A stretch of DNA of 64,000 bases from Thiosulfatihalobacter marinus (GCF_016019955.1 NZ_JAECRZ010000003.1:319463-383462), one strand, 5' to 3'; shown: positions 35,397 to 45,556, counted from the stretch's first letter. Translations and numbers: made by a program. Notes: generated from the letters alone by a model not told the origin.

Positions 35397-35687
35397 TCAG
35401 TCGCCACCCTTGTCGCCGTGTCCACCGTGCCTGCCATGCATGAAGAAATGCATCCCCGCGCATAGCAGCAGAGGCAGCCAGATGATCAATCCGCTTGTCA
35501 GAATGACGGCCCGGTATTCGTATCCAAGAAGCAGACCGCTGGCGGCCAGTGCCACAATCAGGTAAAGGCCGGACCTGGACCGCCAGAATGACCGTCCATC
35601 GGCCCCAACCCCGTCACGTTGCCGCGCCGACCGATCGCCAGATCCATTCATGTTGTCAGTCACAACCTGTGTCGGACGTTCCGTCAT
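35397..35687 (-). CDS. DUF2933 family small membrane protein
   Basis: A 96-residue protein with two hydrophobic helices followed by CAGMHFFMHGRHGGHGDKGGD, the His-rich end typical of DUF2933 proteins of metal-resistance islands. The start at 35687 overlaps the stop of the upstream gene by 4 bases. A short basic N-terminal segment precedes the first helix. Function unknown; metal binding by the C-terminal His/Gly stretch is plausible. Confidence 0.8.
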   Translation of the reverse strand: MTERPTQVVTDNMNGSGDRSARQRDGVGADGRSFWRSRSGLYLIVALAASGLLLGYEYRAVILTSGLIIWLPLLLCAGMHFFMHGRHGGHGDKGGD

Positions 35688-36277
35688 CGTAGAGCCTCCT
35701 GCCAATCGACGCCACTGTCGGTTTCCCCCAGGGCGGATATCAGCCCCGCGCGCGGGGTGATCCCATCCAGCGGGCGGATAGCGAGATCCAGACGCCGCGC
35801 GGCGTTATAGCCCTGCGCCGCCGCCACGGTGGGCATCACGCCATAGGCATCCCGGTAGCGCGCGGCAAAAGACCCGGCCCTGTCCGGGCTGGCCCAGCTG
35901 TCCGGCAGGGCACCGGGGCGCAGCACAACGCTGTCGGGATCAAGATCGGCGGGTTCCGGCCCCGGCCCGAAGACAACCACGACACCGGGCGGATTCCGGG
36001 GTGTGCCGACAAGCCCGGAAACGCGCCCTGCCGCCGCCACGGGCAGCGGCAGAACCTGCACGTCGACCCCGCCAAGATGGCCGTCGGACGTTTCGTCGGA
36101 ATGCCCGTCACGTTCATCGGCGGCCAACAGGAACCCGTTGACCGCCTCGGCAAGACGCGCCTCGCGCATCTCGCCTGTCATGTAAAGCGCCGCCGTGAAC
36201 TCGTGCGCTGCCGCCGCATTCGCCGCGAGGATGGCCGCTGTTGCGGCCACCCCTGCAAGGGCACGCGCCGCCCTCAT
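35684..36277 (-). CDS. Exported half-size PBP1-like protein next to copA
   Basis: A 197-residue protein with signal peptide ([18 protein letters not shown]). The end region [30 protein letters not shown] resembles the final helix-strand part of type I periplasmic binding proteins (Leu/Ile/Val type), but the protein is only about half that length. A His/Asp-rich loop [18 protein letters not shown] could bind metal. It overlaps copA by 4 bases. No named family recognised. Confidence 0.65.
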   Translation of the reverse strand: MRAARALAGVAATAAILAANAAAAHEFTAALYMTGEMREARLAEAVNGFLLAADERDGHSDETSDGHLGGVDVQVLPLPVAAAGRVSGLVGTPRNPPGVVVVFGPGPEPADLDPDSVVLRPGALPDSWASPDRAGSFAARYRDAYGVMPTVAAAQGYNAARRLDLAIRPLDGITPRAGLISALGETDSGVDWQEALR

Positions 36278-38643
36278 ATTTTCGCGGCCCTCAGCCGCAA
36301 CGAATTGAGCACGACCGAGAGGGACGAGGCGCTCATGGCAAAGGCGGCAAAGATCGGCCCGATCAGGATGCCGAAGAACGGGAACAGGATGCCCGCCGCA
36401 ATCGGAACGCCGGACGCGTTGTAGATCAGGGCGAAGAACAGGTTCTGGCGGATGTTGCGCATGGTGGCGCGCGCCAGCCGGCGGGCCCGCACGATGCCGT
36501 CCAGATTGCCCCTGACCAGCGTGATCCCGGCGCTTTCGATGGCCACATCGGCACCCGTGCCCATGGCGATACCGACATCGGCCTGCGCCAGCGCCGGTGC
36601 GTCGTTCACGCCGTCGCCCGCCATGGCCACCTTGGAACCCTTTTCCTGCAATTCGCGAATGATCCGCGCCTTGTCTTCGGGCAACACGTCGGCGCGGATT
36701 TCATCGATCCCCAGCCGGGCCGCGATAGCCTTGGCGGTGCGCTCGTTATCGCCTGTGGCCATGATGATCTTGAAGCCAAGCTCGTGCAGATCGCGGATCG
36801 CCGCCGGTGTGGTTTCCTTGACCGGGTCGGCAACCCCGACGAGCCCGGCAATGGCCCCGTCAAGCACGACGAACATGACGGTTTCGCCCTCGTCGCGGCG
36901 GGCATTGGCCTTGTCGGTCAGATCGCCCGCTTCAAGGCCCAGCTCACGGATCATCGCCAGATTGCCCAGCGCCACGGCCTTGCCGTCAACGGTGCCTTTC
37001 ACACCCTTGCCGGTCACGGCCTCGAAATCCTTGGCTTCGACCATGTCGACACCGCGCTCTTCGGCGCCGCGCACAATGGCCTCGGCCAGCGGGTGTTCCG
37101 AACCGCGTTCCAGCGAGGCCGCAAGCCGCAGCACCTCGGCCTCGTCATGGCCTGCTTCCGGCAGGACGGCGACGAGTTTGGGTTTGCCTTCGGTCAGTGT
37201 ACCGGTCTTGTCGACGATCAGCGTGTCGATCTTTTCAAACCGTTCCAGCGATTCGGCGTTCTTGATCAGCACACCGACCTGCGCACCGCGCCCCGTTGCC
37301 GTCATGATCGACATCGGCGTGGCAAGGCCCAGCGCACAGGGGCAGGCGATGATCAGCACCGCAACGGCAGAGACCAGAGCATAGGACAATGCCGGATCCG
37401 GCCCCCAGAGTGCCCAGGAGATAAAGGAAAGGATCGCGATTCCGATTACGGCCGGCACAAAGAACCCGGCAACCTTGTCGGCATATTTCTGGATCGGCGC
37501 CCGCGACCGCTGGGCGTTTGCAACCATTTCGACGATCTGGCTGAGCATCGTGTCGGCCCCAACGCGGGTGGCCTCCATGATCAGGCTGCCGGTGCCGTTG
37601 ATCGTGGCCCCGGTCACGGGATCGCCCTCGACCTTTTCGACCGGGACAGGCTCGCCCGAGATCATCGATTCGTCGATCGACGAGCGGCCATCCACAACGA
37701 CGCCATCGACCGGCACCTTGTCGCCCGGGCGCACGCGCAGCCGGTCGCCCACCTGCACATCCTCCAGCGAAATCTCTTCTTCCGTGCCATCGTCGCGGAT
37801 CACTCGGGCGGTTTTCGCCGCCATGTCCAGCAGCGCGCGGATCGCCTTGCCCGTGCCTTCGCGGGCGCGCAATTCCATCACCTGGCCCAGAAGGACCAGC
37901 GTGACAATCACTGCGGCGGCTTCGAAATAGACACCCACCTGCCCGGTTTCAGGATTGCGAAAGCCCTCGGGGAATATCTGTGGCGCGATCACAGCGACCA
38001 TGGAAAAGGCATAGGCCGCCGCGACACCCATGCCGATCAGCGAGAACATGTTGAGGTTCATGGTGCGGAACGAATTCCAGCCGCGCACGAAGAATGGCCA
38101 GCCAGACCACAGGATCACCGGCGAGCCCAGCGCCACCTCGATCCAGAGCGTGGCGCGTTCGCCGAAGATTTCGCGCAGTTCCGGGAAACCCAGATAGGGT
38201 GACATGGTCAGGATCAGCAGCGGAATGGTGAGTGCCGCGCCAACCCAAAAGCGGCGGGTGAAATCCACCAGTTCGGGATTCGGCCCCTCGTCGGCCATGG
38301 CGCCGGATTCAAGTTCCAGCCCCATGCCGCAAAGCGGGCAGGAGCCGTGATCGGTCTGGCGGACCTGCGGGTGCATCGGACAGGTATAGACGGCGCCCGT
38401 CCAGCCTTTGGGGACAGTGTTGTATTTGCCGTCATCCGGTGCCGCGACCCCGTGATGGTCATGTCCATGGTGGCCGTGACCGTGCTGGCCGTGCCCGTGG
38501 CTTTCAACTTCGTTTTCGGGGACAAGGTGCATCCCGCATTTCGGGCAATCCCCCGGCCCGTCCTGGCGCACCTCGGGGTGCATCGGGCAGGTGTAGGTCA
38601 CTGCCTCGGCTTCATGTGCGTTTATGCTTGCTCGGTCGTCCAT
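36274..38643 (-). CDS. copA: Copper-translocating P1B-type ATPase
   Basis: A 789-residue inner-membrane pump. The N-terminus has two copies of the heavy-metal-binding YTCPMHPxVRQ...CPxCGM module (about residues 16-41 and 82-108) joined by a His/Gly-rich linker ([17 protein letters not shown]), in place of the usual HMA domains. The transport site CPC is at 434-436, the phosphorylated Asp in DKTGT at 478, and [16 protein letters not shown] is the hinge motif. An AAAGGA site precedes ATG 38643. Its promoter is of CueR type. Cu(I) export is most likely; other soft metals cannot be excluded. Confidence 0.93.
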   Translation of the reverse strand: MDDRASINAHEAEAVTYTCPMHPEVRQDGPGDCPKCGMHLVPENEVESHGHGQHGHGHHGHDHHGVAAPDDGKYNTVPKGWTGAVYTCPMHPQVRQTDHGSCPLCGMGLELESGAMADEGPNPELVDFTRRFWVGAALTIPLLILTMSPYLGFPELREIFGERATLWIEVALGSPVILWSGWPFFVRGWNSFRTMNLNMFSLIGMGVAAAYAFSMVAVIAPQIFPEGFRNPETGQVGVYFEAAAVIVTLVLLGQVMELRAREGTGKAIRALLDMAAKTARVIRDDGTEEEISLEDVQVGDRLRVRPGDKVPVDGVVVDGRSSIDESMISGEPVPVEKVEGDPVTGATINGTGSLIMEATRVGADTMLSQIVEMVANAQRSRAPIQKYADKVAGFFVPAVIGIAILSFISWALWGPDPALSYALVSAVAVLIIACPCALGLATPMSIMTATGRGAQVGVLIKNAESLERFEKIDTLIVDKTGTLTEGKPKLVAVLPEAGHDEAEVLRLAASLERGSEHPLAEAIVRGAEERGVDMVEAKDFEAVTGKGVKGTVDGKAVALGNLAMIRELGLEAGDLTDKANARRDEGETVMFVVLDGAIAGLVGVADPVKETTPAAIRDLHELGFKIIMATGDNERTAKAIAARLGIDEIRADVLPEDKARIIRELQEKGSKVAMAGDGVNDAPALAQADVGIAMGTGADVAIESAGITLVRGNLDGIVRARRLARATMRNIRQNLFFALIYNASGVPIAAGILFPFFGILIGPIFAAFAMSASSLSVVLNSLRLRAAKI

Positions 38644-38671
38644 TTGATGGTCCTTTTGAAGACGTTGGTTT

Positions 38672-39586
38672 CTATCTAGTCCTTCCAGCAACTGGAAGGT
38701 CAAGCCCTGTGGCCAGAGATCGGAGCGTCTCGGCAAGAATACCGGAAGTCCCGATCGCGTTTGTCGGATGAGGGATCGTGTCGGTTGATATGAGCCTTGC
38801 GGCACCGGCGGAATAGATCGTGTTCTGGGCGCCCGGCGCAAAGACCGCATGGATGACCACGCAGACCGGCGGCGACGTCCCGGCGTCAAGCAACCGTTCG
38901 ACGGCACGCGCCATGGTCATGCCCGAAGAGGCGATATCATCCAGAATCACCGGCGTTCCCGCGCGCAGCGCCGGGCTTTCGGGCACGCTGACATCCACTT
39001 TGCGGTCGCCCGACCTGATCTTGCGCAAGACCTCGTAGGGGCGACCGGCCAGCCGCGCCACTTCGGCCACCCATTGCTGGCTTTCGCTGTCGGGGCCAAG
39101 CAGGACGGCATCGGGCAGGGTTTCCCGGATCCAGCCCGCCAGCAAGGGGGCGGCCACCACGCGCGTTGCGGGGATCGGGAAGACATCGTCCAGTCGCGCG
39201 ATGCGGTGCAGATGCGGATCCACCGTAACCAGCCAGTCGAAACTTTGCCCCAGGAATCGGGCAAACAGCGGGGCGCTGACCGCCTGACCTTCCCGGAACC
39301 GGCGGTCCTGGCGCATATAGCCAAGATAGGGCGCGATCAGCCCGACACGGCGGGCGCCTTTTTCGCGCGCCGTCGCGGCGGCGAACACCAGCGGCAGCGC
39401 CAGACGGTCGGGATCGCGCAATGTTGCCAGCAGCGCCACATCGGCGTCCTCCAGATCGCCCGGAAGGGTGATCAGGCTTTCGCCATCGGGGAAGTGGTGC
39501 CATTCCAGCACGCGCAGTTCCGCGCCAAGGGTGGGCGCCAGTTCGCGAGCCAGCGGCGCCATTTCCGGAAATGAAACAAGGATCAT
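38672..39586 (-). CDS. Ribose-phosphate pyrophosphokinase-like protein
   Basis: A 304-residue PRPP-synthetase-family protein. [11 protein letters not shown] carries the metal-binding DxH region and [14 protein letters not shown] is the PRPP loop. It is short and lacks parts of the usual housekeeping Prs, resembling the archaeal-like class. It overlaps the phosphorylase gene by 4 bases and contains the copA promoter in its 3' end. A second, specialised enzyme acting with the neighbouring phosphorylase is inferred. Confidence 0.85.
   Translation of the reverse strand: MILVSFPEMAPLARELAPTLGAELRVLEWHHFPDGESLITLPGDLEDADVALLATLRDPDRLALPLVFAAATAREKGARRVGLIAPYLGYMRQDRRFREGQAVSAPLFARFLGQSFDWLVTVDPHLHRIARLDDVFPIPATRVVAAPLLAGWIRETLPDAVLLGPDSESQQWVAEVARLAGRPYEVLRKIRSGDRKVDVSVPESPALRAGTPVILDDIASSGMTMARAVERLLDAGTSPPVCVVIHAVFAPGAQNTIYSAGAARLISTDTIPHPTNAIGTSGILAETLRSLATGLDLPVAGRTR
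38673..38703 (-). promoter_or_regulatory. CueR-type copper-responsive promoter of copA
   Basis: Minus-strand -35 TTGACC (38698-38703) and -10 TAGATA (38673-38678) are separated by 19 bases, the long spacer of MerR-family promoters. The spacer holds the perfect dyad CCTTCCAG-CAA-CTGGAAGG (38681-38699), the classical CueR/HmrR operator. It lies inside the 3' end of the PRPP synthetase gene, 30 bases before the copA start. No merR/cueR gene is in the window. Confidence 0.9.
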
Positions 39587-41091
39587 GGATTTTCCTCGGA
39601 CAATGTGAACACGCCGGTCTGCGCGTTGGCATAGGCCAGCGCATAATCCAGTTCGCCGGGTGTTTCGGCGTGAAGCTCATATAGCGGCTGGCCCTGATCA
39701 ACATGATCGCCCACCCGCACCATAAGGCGGATGCCGGCCAGTTTCTGGCGCGGCGCGCCGGCCAGCTTGGCGATGCGGGCAATGCGCCGGTTGTCCACCG
39801 CGCCCAGCGTGCCTGCATGGGGGGCGCAAACCTCGATCCGGTGCGGTGCGGCGCCGGGCGCGCGGAACCCGCCCTGTGCCGCACAGATCGCCATGAACTT
39901 GGCCTCGGCCGCGCCGCTGTCCAGCAGCGCCACGGCGCGGGCGCAACCGGCGCCGGTCACGGTATCGGGCGCAAGGTCCAGCAGGTGCCCGGCCAGGTCC
40001 AGCGCCCGGTCGCGCAGATCCGGCGGCGCGTCGGGTGTACGACGCAAAACCGCCAGCACGTCGCGCGCCTCCAGCGCCGGGCCGATACCGCGCCCGATCG
40101 GGGCCGTTCCGTCGCTGACATGAACCGCCAGGGTCAGCCCCAGCGCGCTGCCCACCGATGACAGGCGGGCGCCCAGCGCCTGCGCGGCATCGTGCGAGCG
40201 CACCTTGGCCGTGGGGCCGACGGGCATGTCGATCAGGACATGGGTGGCGCCCGCGGCGGCCTTTTTCGACAGCACACTGGCCACCAGCTGACCGGTGGAA
40301 TCAAAATCGAGCGGGCGTTCGACCTGGATGAAATGATCGTCCGCCGGGCTGAGCGCCAGTCCGCCGCCCCAGACGACACAGCCGCCCTGGGCCTCGACCA
40401 CCCGGCGCAGCGCGGCGGTGTCCAGCGCCACCGGCGCCATCACCTCCATCGTGTCGGCGGTGCCGGCCGGGGACGTGATCGCGCGGCTGGATGTCTTGGG
40501 GATCAGATGGCCTGCCGCCGCGACAATGGCCACCACGATGGGGGTTGTCCGGTTGCCCGGCAAACCGCCCACGCAATGTTTGTCCAGCACCGTCCGCCCG
40601 CCCCAGCTCAGCGTTTGCCCCGCGGTCTTCATCGCACGGGTCAGGGCCACGGTTTCGGCCTCGTCCAGCCGGTCTCCGGCGCAGGCGGTGACGAAGGCGG
40701 CGAGGTCGATTTCCGAAAGCCGGTTGTCCAGCGTGTCGCGAACGATCGCGGCAAATCCGGCCTGATCCAGCCTGTCGCCATAGGCTTTTGCCCGGATCAT
40801 GGACGCCGATTCGGGCGGGTCCGGATGCGAGAACGCGGCCCTGTCACCTTCGCGCGCACCAAGCGCCGTCCAGGCCGACGCGGAAAGGGCCGCGTGGTGT
40901 TCGGCCAGCCAAGCGCCGCGCCGCACGATATTCAGCGTGGCGATGATCCACCGATCACCGCAATCGACCCGCACGCGGGCCTGGGCCGCGAAGCCTTCGG
41001 AGCGGCAGACATGGCAATCCTCGTGCATGTAGACGACCGGCTGTCGGTAGGTGTCGATACCAGAGGGGACAAGGGCAAGCGTATCGGTCAT
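39583..41091 (-). CDS. Thymidine phosphorylase-family / AMP phosphorylase-like protein
   Basis: A 502-residue nucleoside/nucleotide phosphorylase. The core motif KHCVGGLPGNRTTPIVVAIVA is intact and the start has the extra N-terminal domain (about 85 residues) found in archaeal AMP phosphorylases and the long bacterial class. The C-terminal AGI..MVRVGDHVDQGQPLYELHAET end is typical. Substrate could be thymidine or NMPs. It sits between the nuclease and PRPP genes, each overlapping by 4 bases. Confidence 0.88.
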   Translation of the reverse strand: MTDTLALVPSGIDTYRQPVVYMHEDCHVCRSEGFAAQARVRVDCGDRWIIATLNIVRRGAWLAEHHAALSASAWTALGAREGDRAAFSHPDPPESASMIRAKAYGDRLDQAGFAAIVRDTLDNRLSEIDLAAFVTACAGDRLDEAETVALTRAMKTAGQTLSWGGRTVLDKHCVGGLPGNRTTPIVVAIVAAAGHLIPKTSSRAITSPAGTADTMEVMAPVALDTAALRRVVEAQGGCVVWGGGLALSPADDHFIQVERPLDFDSTGQLVASVLSKKAAAGATHVLIDMPVGPTAKVRSHDAAQALGARLSSVGSALGLTLAVHVSDGTAPIGRGIGPALEARDVLAVLRRTPDAPPDLRDRALDLAGHLLDLAPDTVTGAGCARAVALLDSGAAEAKFMAICAAQGGFRAPGAAPHRIEVCAPHAGTLGAVDNRRIARIAKLAGAPRQKLAGIRLMVRVGDHVDQGQPLYELHAETPGELDYALAYANAQTGVFTLSEENP

Positions 41092-42470
41092 CGCGGACGA
41101 TCCAGATAGACGGATTCGAGATGTTCGGGTGCGCGCGCGGGCCGCCCCAGTTCGTGTTCGACGCGAAAGCGCAACGTGTCCGAGGCGCTGGGTTCCCCGT
41201 GGGTGAGGTAGGTCATTTCAGGAGCCGGTCCCGCGGACATCCAGTGCAGGATCTCGTTGGCGTCGGCATGGCCGGAGAACGAACCAAGCTGAACCACCTC
41301 GGCCTCGATCGCGACATCGCGTCCGAACATGCGCAACCGACGGGCGCCATCGGCCAGCGCCGCGCCGCGCGTCCCGCCCGCCTGGAACCCGGACAGCAGG
41401 ATCGTGTTACGACGATCCCCGCCAAAGCTTTGCAGGTGATGCAGGATGCGTCCGCCGGTCAACATGCCGCTGGCGGAAATGATGATCATCGGGCCCTGGC
41501 GCGTGTTCAGCGTCTTGGAGTCTTCGACCGAGTTTACGCGCGTGGCGATCTCGAACATGGCGCGGCAATCGGCGCGGCTGACGTGATGTTCGTCATGATG
41601 CCGGTGGTAGATCTCGGTCGCGTCCACCGCCATCGGGCTGTTGAGATAGACCGGAACATAGGGAATGTCGCCCCGCCCCATCAAACGCGCGATATGCAGC
41701 ATCAACCCCTGTGCACGGCCCACCGCGAAGGACGGGATCAGCGCCGTGCCGCCACGGGCAAAGGTGCGTTTCAGGATCGGCGCCAGTTCGGCCTCGGGAT
41801 CGGTATCGGCATGCGCGCGGTTTCCGTAGGTGGATTCGCAGACCAGCACATCGGCCCCGCCGAACGGTTCCGGCACCCGCATCAGCGGATCCGGGTCGTG
41901 CCCCAGGTCGCCGCTGAAATGTACAACCCGCCCACCGATTTCCAGCCGAATCTGGGCCGCCCCCAGAAGATGCCCGGCCGGGATGAAGCTGGCCGTGACA
42001 CCTTCGCCCAGAGAAACCGGCGTGTCGAAGGGGTGGCGGTCGAACCGCTCCAGCGACGCCAACGCGTCCTGCCGCGTATAAAGCGGTTTCGGGTTCTTGT
42101 GTTTGGAAAAGCCCTTGCGGGCGGCATAGCGCGCCTCTTCTTCCTGGATATGGCCGCTGTCCGGCAGGATCAGCCCGCAAAGCTCTGCCGTGGCATCGGT
42201 ACACAGAACGCGCCCCCGGAACCCGCCCCGGATCAGCGCGGGCAGATAGCCGGAATGATCCAGATGGGCGTGGGTCAGCAGCACGGCGTCTATCGTGGAC
42301 GGGCGCACCGGGAACGGCTTGCGGTTGCGGGCGCGCAGTTGTTTGAACCCCTGGAACAGGCCGCAATCCACAAGAATGCGCCGGCCCCCTGCCTCGATCA
42401 GATAGCGCGATCCCGTCACCGTACCCGCAGCGCCCAGAAAGCGCAGTTTCGTACGTCCCACCGCCATCAT
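41088..42470 (-). CDS. Beta-CASP metallo-beta-lactamase-fold ribonuclease
   Basis: A 460-residue MBL-fold hydrolase. The zinc site HAHLDH begins at residue 67 after VDCGLFQG; GHLLGAAQI and the beta-CASP motifs SASGMLTGGRILHHL and THGEPSASDTL follow. Family members are RNA nucleases. The start at 42470 (MMAVGRTKLRFLG) is taken because further in-frame sequence lies in the next gene. It overlaps both neighbours by 4 bases. Confidence 0.92.
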   Translation of the reverse strand: MMAVGRTKLRFLGAAGTVTGSRYLIEAGGRRILVDCGLFQGFKQLRARNRKPFPVRPSTIDAVLLTHAHLDHSGYLPALIRGGFRGRVLCTDATAELCGLILPDSGHIQEEEARYAARKGFSKHKNPKPLYTRQDALASLERFDRHPFDTPVSLGEGVTASFIPAGHLLGAAQIRLEIGGRVVHFSGDLGHDPDPLMRVPEPFGGADVLVCESTYGNRAHADTDPEAELAPILKRTFARGGTALIPSFAVGRAQGLMLHIARLMGRGDIPYVPVYLNSPMAVDATEIYHRHHDEHHVSRADCRAMFEIATRVNSVEDSKTLNTRQGPMIIISASGMLTGGRILHHLQSFGGDRRNTILLSGFQAGGTRGAALADGARRLRMFGRDVAIEAEVVQLGSFSGHADANEILHWMSAGPAPEMTYLTHGEPSASDTLRFRVEHELGRPARAPEHLESVYLDRPR

Positions 42471-42832
42471 GATCTTGTCCCCCGGGCTGCGATGGCATTG
42501 AACAACCCGCCAAAGATCAGCGCACCATACCATCCGTAAAGAAAGCTTTCGACCAGGCCGATGACAAAGCCGGCCGGTGTCAGCCAGACAAATCCGGGAA
42601 GCAGGCCGGACCAGGTTTCGTACATGGCGTAGCCGGGAAAGATCAGATCGAACCCGACGCAGACAAGATAGGTGATGGCCAGAAACAGGCTAAGCGCCCA
42701 TCCCAGCGGCACCACCGGCAGGCGCACCCGGCCAGCGACGGCTTCCCCCCCCATGACACAGGCCCCGCATGTCATGCGCAGGGCCAGAAAGAGGACAGCC
42801 GCAATAACGGCAAAATAGAGAAGGGGCATCAT
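42467..42832 (-). CDS. DUF5676 family membrane protein
   Basis: A 121-residue inner-membrane protein with three to four hydrophobic helices. WALSLFLAITYLVCVGFDLIFP and GLVESFLYGWYGALIFGGLFN match DUF5676, small membrane proteins found in metal and stress islands. A Cys pair TCGACVMGGE lies after the first helix. Function unknown. Confidence 0.8.
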   Translation of the reverse strand: MMPLLYFAVIAAVLFLALRMTCGACVMGGEAVAGRVRLPVVPLGWALSLFLAITYLVCVGFDLIFPGYAMYETWSGLLPGFVWLTPAGFVIGLVESFLYGWYGALIFGGLFNAIAARGTRS

Positions 42833-42940
42833 GGCGTATTCCTTTCTTGTCGGTGAATGGTCGAAACCGGTGCGCTCTTGCGGCGGCGCGCGGGATCTCA
42901 GGGCAATCGGCGCGGGACTTGCGTTCCGCGCCGATCCGCG

Positions 42941-43108
42941 TCAGTTGCGGGCGCAGCAGCACCCGGATTGGGCTGGTTTTGCGTCGACCCGCGGCTTGTC
43001 CTGCGACGTGGCCGGGGCAGGTGCGGGCGCGGCGCTCTTGCCGCCGCAGCAGCCGCCGGATTTTTCAACGGGGCCGTCCTGGGCCTGAATGTCGGTACGC
43101 TTGTCCAT
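42941..43108 (-). CDS. Small Cys-rich protein (55 residues)
   Basis: Starts MDKRTDIQAQDGPVEKSGG and contains two Cys-rich patches, GGCCGGKS near residue 20 and SGCCCARN at the C-terminus, joined by a Pro/Ala linker. An AGGAGG ribosome site precedes the ATG, and an ECF-like promoter lies 32 bases upstream. No family recognised with confidence; small CCGG-type proteins are common near copper genes. It may scavenge metal or heme. Confidence 0.65.
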   Translation of the reverse strand: MDKRTDIQAQDGPVEKSGGCCGGKSAAPAPAPATSQDKPRVDAKPAQSGCCCARN

Positions 43109-43139
43109 GGGAACCTCCTGTGTGTGTGTTCCTCCGGTA

Positions 43140-43165
43140 GACGCGGCGCGGCGCAGGTCATTACA
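43140..43165 (-). promoter_or_regulatory. Candidate ECF sigma promoter, copy 1
   Basis: Read on the minus strand: TGTAATG-N15-CGTC, with the -10-like CGTC about 32 bases before the small Cys-rich gene. The same layout occurs before the DUF3141 operon. Both patterns are of the general ECF type. Confidence 0.5.
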
Positions 43166-43204
43166 AAAGTTTTCGGCGCCATACCCCGGCGCCGCGGTCA
43201 ACGC

Positions 43205-43900
43205 TCAGATGCCGTAGGACCACGCCGGAAGCCGGCCGAGATGCATTTCCAGGCCGCGCACACCGGGCACGTTTTCCACGGCGACCCGCACGGCGTTTTC
43301 CTCGAAATCGCTATCGGCGACGCCCCAGACCGCCACCTGCCCGTCATCGACGGTGAAATTGACCAGGTTGACCGCCGCGCCCGGGACTTCCTTGAGCGCC
43401 TGATCGATCCGCGCGCGCAGGACGCGATCATCCTCGGAAGGCGCGCGCAGGGCGTCGTCGGGCATGGCCGACAGCGCATGAAGCAGGTTGGCACGGCTGA
43501 CAATGCCCACCACATGGCCATCGCGCAGCACCGGCGCGCGCTTGATGCGGTGTTTTTGCAGAAGACGCGCGATTTCGGCGACCGGGGTTTCTTCCTGCAC
43601 CGAAATGACATCGCGTGTCATGACATCCTCGATGCGGTGGCTTTTGAGCTTGATGAAGTCCCTGGCCGAATCGTCGACCCCGCCCAGGATCTCCAGCCAC
43701 CAGGACCGGCGCTGATCGTCAGGCGAGCGGAGGCGGCGCATCAGATCGCCTTCGCTGACCAGCCCCTTGAGCGCGCCATCCTTGTCCACCACGGGCACCG
43801 CGCTGACATGATGATCCAGCATCAGGCGGATTGCCTCTTCGATTTTCCCGTCAGCCGGGGCCGTGATGACATGGGTTGTCATGATATCCTTGGCTTGCAT
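43205..43900 (-). CDS. CBS-pair protein with C-terminal BON-like domain
   Basis: A 231-residue protein: two CBS motifs (AKDIMTTHVITAP and IEDVMTRDVISVQ) in residues 1-145, then a BON-like domain (LRARIDQALKEVPGAAVNLVNFTVDDGQVAVWG). CBS pairs bind adenine nucleotides, and BON domains often bind membranes or lipids. It is last in the operon starting at 47673. Function unknown, possibly energy sensing. Confidence 0.88.
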   Translation of the reverse strand: MQAKDIMTTHVITAPADGKIEEAIRLMLDHHVSAVPVVDKDGALKGLVSEGDLMRRLRSPDDQRRSWWLEILGGVDDSARDFIKLKSHRIEDVMTRDVISVQEETPVAEIARLLQKHRIKRAPVLRDGHVVGIVSRANLLHALSAMPDDALRAPSEDDRVLRARIDQALKEVPGAAVNLVNFTVDDGQVAVWGVADSDFEENAVRVAVENVPGVRGLEMHLGRLPAWSYGI

Positions 43901-43942
43901 CGAACTGTCTCCTTTTTTGACAACGACCGGCCCGTTCGCCCG

Positions 43943-44542
43943 TCAGGTACCGATCACCAGTTCCAGGTCGCTCCCCAGCACATAAGGCGGAATGTCCAGG
44001 TTGCGCGGCGCCGGGCCTTTGCGGATGCGGCCCGACGTATCGTAATGCGATCCGTGGCAGGAGCAGAACCAGCCGCCATAGTCGCCCACGGCCGCACCGT
44101 CCTGTCCCTGGGGGATACACCCAAGATGGGTGCAAATGCCGATGACGACAAGCCACTCCCCGGTTTCGTCCGACGCCCGATTCTCATCCAGAGCGGGCAT
44201 GTCGGCGGAAAGATTGGGATTTTCGCGCGTGCTGTCGCTCTGGTCGATCAGTTCCGCAAGATCCACGGCGCGCGCGGCGGCGATCGCTTCCGGCGTGCGG
44301 CGCCAGACGAAAATCGGGCGGCCCTGCCACTTGACGGTCAGGCGCTGGCCCGGCTCGACCCCGGAAAGGTCTACCCGGATGATGCCGGTCGCGGTGACAT
44401 CGGCAGAGGGATTCATGGAATCGATCAACGGCCAGACCGCCGCGCCGGCGGTCACGGCGCCGGTTGCAGCCGTTGCGAAGTAGAGAAAATCGCGCCGGGC
44501 CTTTGCCGGCGGTACATCGGGCGGATTGGTTGCGGATGTCAT
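43943..44542 (-). CDS. petA: Extra Rieske iron-sulfur protein of bc1 type
   Basis: A 199-residue protein with a Tat-type N-terminus ([17 protein letters not shown]) and one membrane anchor. The 2Fe-2S site is CTHLGC...CSCHGSHYD, with an atypical linker and the [12 protein letters not shown] end. Cytochrome b and c1 genes are not next to it, so this is either a second copy or a partner of another complex. It overlaps fabI by 4 bases. Confidence 0.88.
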   Translation of the reverse strand: MTSATNPPDVPPAKARRDFLYFATAATGAVTAGAAVWPLIDSMNPSADVTATGIIRVDLSGVEPGQRLTVKWQGRPIFVWRRTPEAIAAARAVDLAELIDQSDSTRENPNLSADMPALDENRASDETGEWLVVIGICTHLGCIPQGQDGAAVGDYGGWFCSCHGSHYDTSGRIRKGPAPRNLDIPPYVLGSDLELVIGT

Positions 44543-45384
44543 TTGGGCTCTTCCGGTGGGTTGGATGTGGCGCTGGCCGGAACGGGGCCTTCGATGTGAA
44601 CCCCCGCATCGACATGAAGCACTTCTCCGGTAATGCCGCTGGTATAGTCGCTGGCGAGCAGCAGGGCGGCACGTCCCACCTCGTCAGCCTGGATGTTGCG
44701 GCGCAGCGGGGCGGCGCGCGCGGTGGCGTCCAGAAGCCGTCCAAACCCCGTCAGACCCGAGGCCGCGCGGGTAGGCACCGGCCCGGCCGAAATCGCGTTG
44801 ACGCGGATATTGGCCGGCCCGAGTTCATGCGCCAGATAGCGCACGCTCGCTTCGAGCGCCGCCTTGACCGGCCCCATCACATTGTAATTCTCGACCACCC
44901 GTTCGCCGCCCAGATAGCTGAGTGTCATCAGGCTGCCACCATCGGGCATCAGGGGCTCGGCCAGCCGCGCCATGCGGATCAACGAGTGAACCGACACACG
45001 CATGGCCTCGGAAAACCCATCCTCGGAACAATCGGTGAGGCGGCCATGAAGATCGGCGGGCGGCACGCTGCCAATGGCATGAAGCACGAAATCGAGCCTG
45101 CCCCAGCGTTCGGTGATGGCCGCGAAGACGGCTTCAAGCTCGTTCGCCGCGGTCACGTCGCAGGGCAGGAAGATTGGCGCCTCAAGCTGCTCGGCCAGAG
45201 GCGCCACATAAGGTTTGGCGCGCGCGTCGACATAGGTAACGGCCAGCTCGGCGCCGGCCTGACGGAAATGCATGGCAGCGGGCCAAGCGAGGCTGTGCTC
45301 ATTGGCGATCCCGACCACAAGCCCCTTGCGGCCGCTCAGGTCCAGCAGCTCGCGGGGGTCGCGGCATTCGGCGAATTCAGGCAT
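44539..45384 (-). CDS. fabI: Enoyl-ACP reductase, FabI type, island copy
   Basis: A 281-residue short-chain dehydrogenase-type reductase. [18 protein letters not shown] is the nucleotide site and [11 protein letters not shown] the catalytic Tyr-x6-Lys region. The start at 45384 is used since longer ones extend into the DUF2933 gene. It is isolated from other fatty acid genes, and is embedded between a DUF2933-like and a Rieske gene; hence a second copy is likely, perhaps tuned for membrane repair. Confidence 0.87.
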   Translation of the reverse strand: MPEFAECRDPRELLDLSGRKGLVVGIANEHSLAWPAAMHFRQAGAELAVTYVDARAKPYVAPLAEQLEAPIFLPCDVTAANELEAVFAAITERWGRLDFVLHAIGSVPPADLHGRLTDCSEDGFSEAMRVSVHSLIRMARLAEPLMPDGGSLMTLSYLGGERVVENYNVMGPVKAALEASVRYLAHELGPANIRVNAISAGPVPTRAASGLTGFGRLLDATARAAPLRRNIQADEVGRAALLLASDYTSGITGEVLHVDAGVHIEGPVPASATSNPPEEPK

Positions 45385-45550
45385 CGTCCGACACGGATTT
45401 CCCGGAGGTGTCTGCCGGTTTTCCGTCGGCAGATCGGTTCTCGGCCGTCTGCTCTTTCTTGTGCTTGCCGTGGCCGTGGCCAAAAAGGTGCATCCCGGCC
45501 ATTGCGCCGATCACCAGAGCCAGGGTCCAGTTTTCTGAAAGCCATTCCAT
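45377..45550 (-). CDS. Small DUF2933-like His-rich membrane peptide
   Basis: 57 residues starting MEWLSENWTLALVIGAMAG: one hydrophobic helix, then MHLFGHGHGKHKKEQ and a hydrophilic Ser/Asp tail. The His-Gly end resembles the DUF2933 protein at 35397-35687. It overlaps the fabI start by 8 bases and follows the DUF3141 stop by 6 bases. Likely a metal-related membrane peptide; function unknown. Confidence 0.68.
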   Translation of the reverse strand: MEWLSENWTLALVIGAMAGMHLFGHGHGKHKKEQTAENRSADGKPADTSGKSVSDDA

Positions 45551-45556
45551 GTTGGT

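Noticed and set aside
36241..38202. 653-codon plus-strand frame opposite copA
   Set aside because: Antisense of a certain P-type ATPase gene.
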